Assembly: GCA_002338335.1 (NCBI GenBank)
Contig: DDIC01000020.1
Location: forward strand, 22,677 to 38,581
Origin: Bacteroidetes bacterium UBA1860
Lineage (GTDB): Bacteria > Bacteroidota > Rhodothermia > Balneolales > Balneolaceae
Length of the DNA: 15,905 nt
Direction: 5' to 3'
Each line of letters opens with the position of its first letter. Position 1 is the stretch's first letter. The notes beneath the pieces are model-generated. The model saw only the letters and a program-made list of their open reading frames with translations. It ran no database searches and had not been told where the DNA came from. Below, one piece after another: positions 13,774 through 15,905 of the stretch. The position numbers and the translations under genes are program-made.

Positions 13774-15603
13774 ATGACAGTACAGGAAAAAATAGCATCC
13801 TTACCATTAAAACCGGGCGTTTATCAGTTTTTTGATGAAAAAAAAGACCTTCTCTATGTAGGGAAGGCCAAAAAACTACGTCTACGTGTTCGCTCCTATT
13901 TTCAGGACAGCAAAAATCATGATCGACGTATTCAGGTGATGATATCCAAAATTCGTCATCTCGAAGTCATTGTGACTGACACCGAGGCGGAAGCGTTAAT
14001 GCTGGAGCATACGATGATCAAGACGCATCAGCCACGCTACAACATTATGTACAGGGATGACAAATCATACCCTTACATCTGCATCACCAACGAAGATCGC
14101 CCGCGAATTTACCCCACTCGAACACCCATCCAAGACGGGAGTCGATACCTTGGACCGTACGATCACGTGGGGCATATGAAAAAAACCCTGGATACGCTTA
14201 GGCAAATGTTTCATCTGTGCACGTGTGCTGTGTCGGTAAAAACCGTTGACAAATCACGTGGTGCCCCAAAATGGCGTCGGTGCCTAGATGGGTATCTTGG
14301 ACAATGTTCTGTGGATCTTCCACAGGATGAATACAACGATGCGATTCGTCTTATCGAGAAGGTTCTCTCCGGCAAGACAGAACAAATTCGCCGAGAGCTC
14401 CTTGAGTCGATGGACACCGCCTCAGAAGCTCTTCATTTTGAATCTGCTGCCAAAATCAGGGATTCTATACAGTCACTGGATGTGTTTTCTCAAAAAATGA
14501 AGTTGGTCGAAGAGATCACAGTCAATCGGGATCTATTTGCACTGTCACTTTCTCAAGAGATCGACGAAGCGTGTGGGGTGCTATTCCGCGTCCGAGAAGG
14601 GAAACTGATCGGGAAATTTCACCGATTTATGAAAAACCTAGGGGAGCGTACCTCTGCGGAAATTATGCAGTCGTTTGTGGAGGATTATTACACGGGTCAG
14701 CACGCTGAGATTATTCCAAATGAGGTGATGCTTAGCGAACCCATTGAAGACCCAGAACCGATCCTAGAGTATCTCTCCAATGAACTTGGGAAAAAAGTAA
14801 AATGGCTTTACCCCAAAATTGGGGAGAAAAAGCAGCTTGTGAATATGGCCATCTCCAATGCAGAGTTTCAACTCAAGCAACGGGAATTGGAAAAACTTGA
14901 AGCCGATCGCGATCGAACGCCCAAATCATTGGAGGATCTCAAGACCTATCTCCATCTGAGTCGGCTTCCTCGACGCATGGAATGTTTTGACAACTCCAAT
15001 ATGCAGGGATCAGACCCTGTGGCCTCGATGGTCTGCTTTGTCGATGGGAAACCACGAAAATCGATGTACAAAAAGTATGCAATCAAAACAGTGGTAGGCC
15101 CTGATGATTTTGCGTCGATGCGAGAGATCCTCCGGCGACGCTATGGAAGGCTCAAGAAGGAGGGGGCCCACCTGCCAGACTTGATTGTCGTAGATGGTGG
15201 TAAGGGCCAACTTAGCGCAGCAGTTGAGGTTCTCGAAGAGCTTGATTTCATGGCAGCAGTGGATGTGATTGGGCTGGCCAAACGCCTCGAAGAGGTCTTC
15301 TTGCCTTACAAAAAGGACTCCATATTGATCCCTAAAACCTCACCGTCACTACGTATTCTGCAGCAATTGAGAGACGAGGCTCACCGTTTCGCCATCACCT
15401 TTCACCGCGATAAGCGCTCTAAACGGACCTTAAAATCGGATTTAACCACCATCCCGGGTATTGGAGAAACAACCTCTAAGAAGCTTTTGCGCACATTTGG
15501 GTCGGTTCAATCGGTTCGTCACGCCTCCCTTGCGGAGCTACAAGAAGCTATTGGAAAAAAAATGGGTGCTCGGGTATACGAAGTGATGCAACAAAAGCGT
15601 TAA
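13774..15603 (+). CDS. uvrC: Excinuclease ABC subunit C (UvrC)
   Basis: UvrC makes both incisions in nucleotide-excision repair after UvrA and UvrB locate the damage. The 609-residue protein has the GIY-YIG nuclease at 12-95 ('GVYQF', 'LLYVGKAKKLRLRVRSYF'), a cysteine-bearing segment at 149-178, a UVR helical motif near 200-235 ('FESAAKIRDSIQSL'), the RNase H-like endonuclease from about 385 to 545, and C-terminal helix-hairpin-helix motifs ('IPGIGETTSKKLL', 560-572). Expected catalytic residues are D406 ('ECFDNSN'), D445 ('GPDDF'), D474 ('VVDGGKGQL') and H537 ('DEAHRFA'). FDNSN rather than FDISH is typical of Bacteroidota relatives. The cysteine set differs from the usual one: the last Cys is replaced and an extra one lies earlier. 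A GTG three codons upstream (13765) is an alternative start. It is followed 18 bases later by a sigma-factor gene. Confidence 0.97.
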   Translation: MTVQEKIASLPLKPGVYQFFDEKKDLLYVGKAKKLRLRVRSYFQDSKNHDRRIQVMISKIRHLEVIVTDTEAEALMLEHTMIKTHQPRYNIMYRDDKSYPYICITNEDRPRIYPTRTPIQDGSRYLGPYDHVGHMKKTLDTLRQMFHLCTCAVSVKTVDKSRGAPKWRRCLDGYLGQCSVDLPQDEYNDAIRLIEKVLSGKTEQIRRELLESMDTASEALHFESAAKIRDSIQSLDVFSQKMKLVEEITVNRDLFALSLSQEIDEACGVLFRVREGKLIGKFHRFMKNLGERTSAEIMQSFVEDYYTGQHAEIIPNEVMLSEPIEDPEPILEYLSNELGKKVKWLYPKIGEKKQLVNMAISNAEFQLKQRELEKLEADRDRTPKSLEDLKTYLHLSRLPRRMECFDNSNMQGSDPVASMVCFVDGKPRKSMYKKYAIKTVVGPDDFASMREILRRRYGRLKKEGAHLPDLIVVDGGKGQLSAAVEVLEELDFMAAVDVIGLAKRLEEVFLPYKKDSILIPKTSPSLRILQQLRDEAHRFAITFHRDKRSKRTLKSDLTTIPGIGETTSKKLLRTFGSVQSVRHASLAELQEAIGKKMGARVYEVMQQKR

Positions 15604-15621
15604 GGGTTCGTAATTTGAATT

Positions 15622-15905
15622 ATGGCACTACATTCACTTCATCAATCCTCGGGAACTTCTCGCTCATCGCTTAGCGACAACGAGCTTGTTGCGCTTTATC
15701 GCAAAAAGCATGACCACTTAGCGTTTAATGAGCTATTTCGACGACACCAGTCCAAGATTTATTCCTACATCTACAGCATGGTTCAAGACGAGGATCAGGC
15801 CAATGATCTCTTCCAAGAGACCTTCTCCAAAGTCGTTCAAAAGATGGGCGATTCCTACAACGAGCAAGGCAAATGGATTGCTTGGGTGATGCGCATTGCG
15901 CACAA
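15622..15905 (+). CDS. ECF-type sigma-70 family RNA polymerase sigma factor (N-terminal part; 3' end outside window)
   Basis: Ninety-four codons are present before the right edge. After a Ser-rich lead of about 17 residues comes sigma region 2: 'SDNELVALYRKK' (18-29), 'AFNELFRRHQSKIYSYI' (34-50) and 'DEDQANDLFQETFSKV' (56-71), then 'KWIAWVMRIAHN', the -10-binding helix region. This fits small extracytoplasmic-function sigma factors, which switch RNA polymerase to stress or envelope regulons, usually under an anti-sigma factor encoded next door. Region 4 and any anti-sigma gene lie beyond the edge. The ATG at 15622 is 18 bases after the uvrC stop, so read-through from uvrC is likely; no Shine-Dalgarno motif precedes it. 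Confidence 0.88.
   Translation, partial: MALHSLHQSSGTSRSSLSDNELVALYRKKHDHLAFNELFRRHQSKIYSYIYSMVQDEDQANDLFQETFSKVVQKMGDSYNEQGKWIAWVMRIAH

Noticed and set aside
13668..13775. Longer N-terminus for the pseudouridine synthase
   Set aside because: It would cross the uvrC start and adds a basic stretch not seen in the family; the ATG at 13667 is preferred.
14901..14917. GATCGCGATCG cluster in uvrC, with CGATCG elsewhere in sprA
   Set aside because: Few copies, all within coding frames; not an iterated palindrome family such as the cyanobacterial HIP1.

Overview
The window is a gene-dense stretch of an ordinary bacterial chromosome, most likely from the Bacteroidota / Rhodothermota / Balneolota group. 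Three things point there: a SprA-type outer-membrane translocon fragment at the left edge (SprA belongs to the type IX secretion system of this group), a UvrC with the 'FDNSN' form of its first catalytic motif, and an Lnt with 'LVPAVE' instead of the proteobacterial 'LVPFGE'. No start codon in the window has a convincing Shine-Dalgarno sequence, which also fits. G+C is close to one half by eye. I see no mobile element, CRISPR array, RNA gene or phage gene.

Layout. 2-1930 (+): C-terminal part of sprA, running in from the left. 1956-4480 (-): rsmI then lnt, overlapping by 4 nt. 4540-4944 (+): small VOC-fold protein. 5086-6862 (+): grpE-dnaJ chaperone operon. 6871-8632 (-): purK then purE, purine biosynthesis. 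8680-10598 (+): prfA (release factor 1) and nfo (endonuclease IV), overlapping by 4 nt. 10567-11451 (-): tandem-domain universal stress protein. 11639-12985 (+): rmuC. 12897-13667 (-): RluA-family pseudouridine synthase. 13774-15603 (+): uvrC. 15622 to the right edge (+): start of an ECF sigma factor.

The genes alternate in direction as single genes or pairs, so there are four convergent junctions, all very tight or overlapping, and several short divergent promoter regions. Themes are translation and rRNA modification (rsmI, prfA, rluA-like), DNA repair (nfo, uvrC, rmuC), protein folding (grpE-dnaJ), envelope lipoprotein maturation and secretion (lnt, sprA) and purine synthesis. These look like neighbours rather than one system.

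I found no previously undescribed multi-gene system. The best leads are regulatory or structural: a near-perfect sigma-54 (-24/-12) promoter match, itself an inverted repeat, upstream of grpE-dnaJ; three dyads between usp and rmuC; an 89-nt antisense coding overlap of rmuC and the pseudouridine synthase gene; hairpins at two convergent junctions, one holding both stop codons; and a rearranged cysteine set in UvrC.
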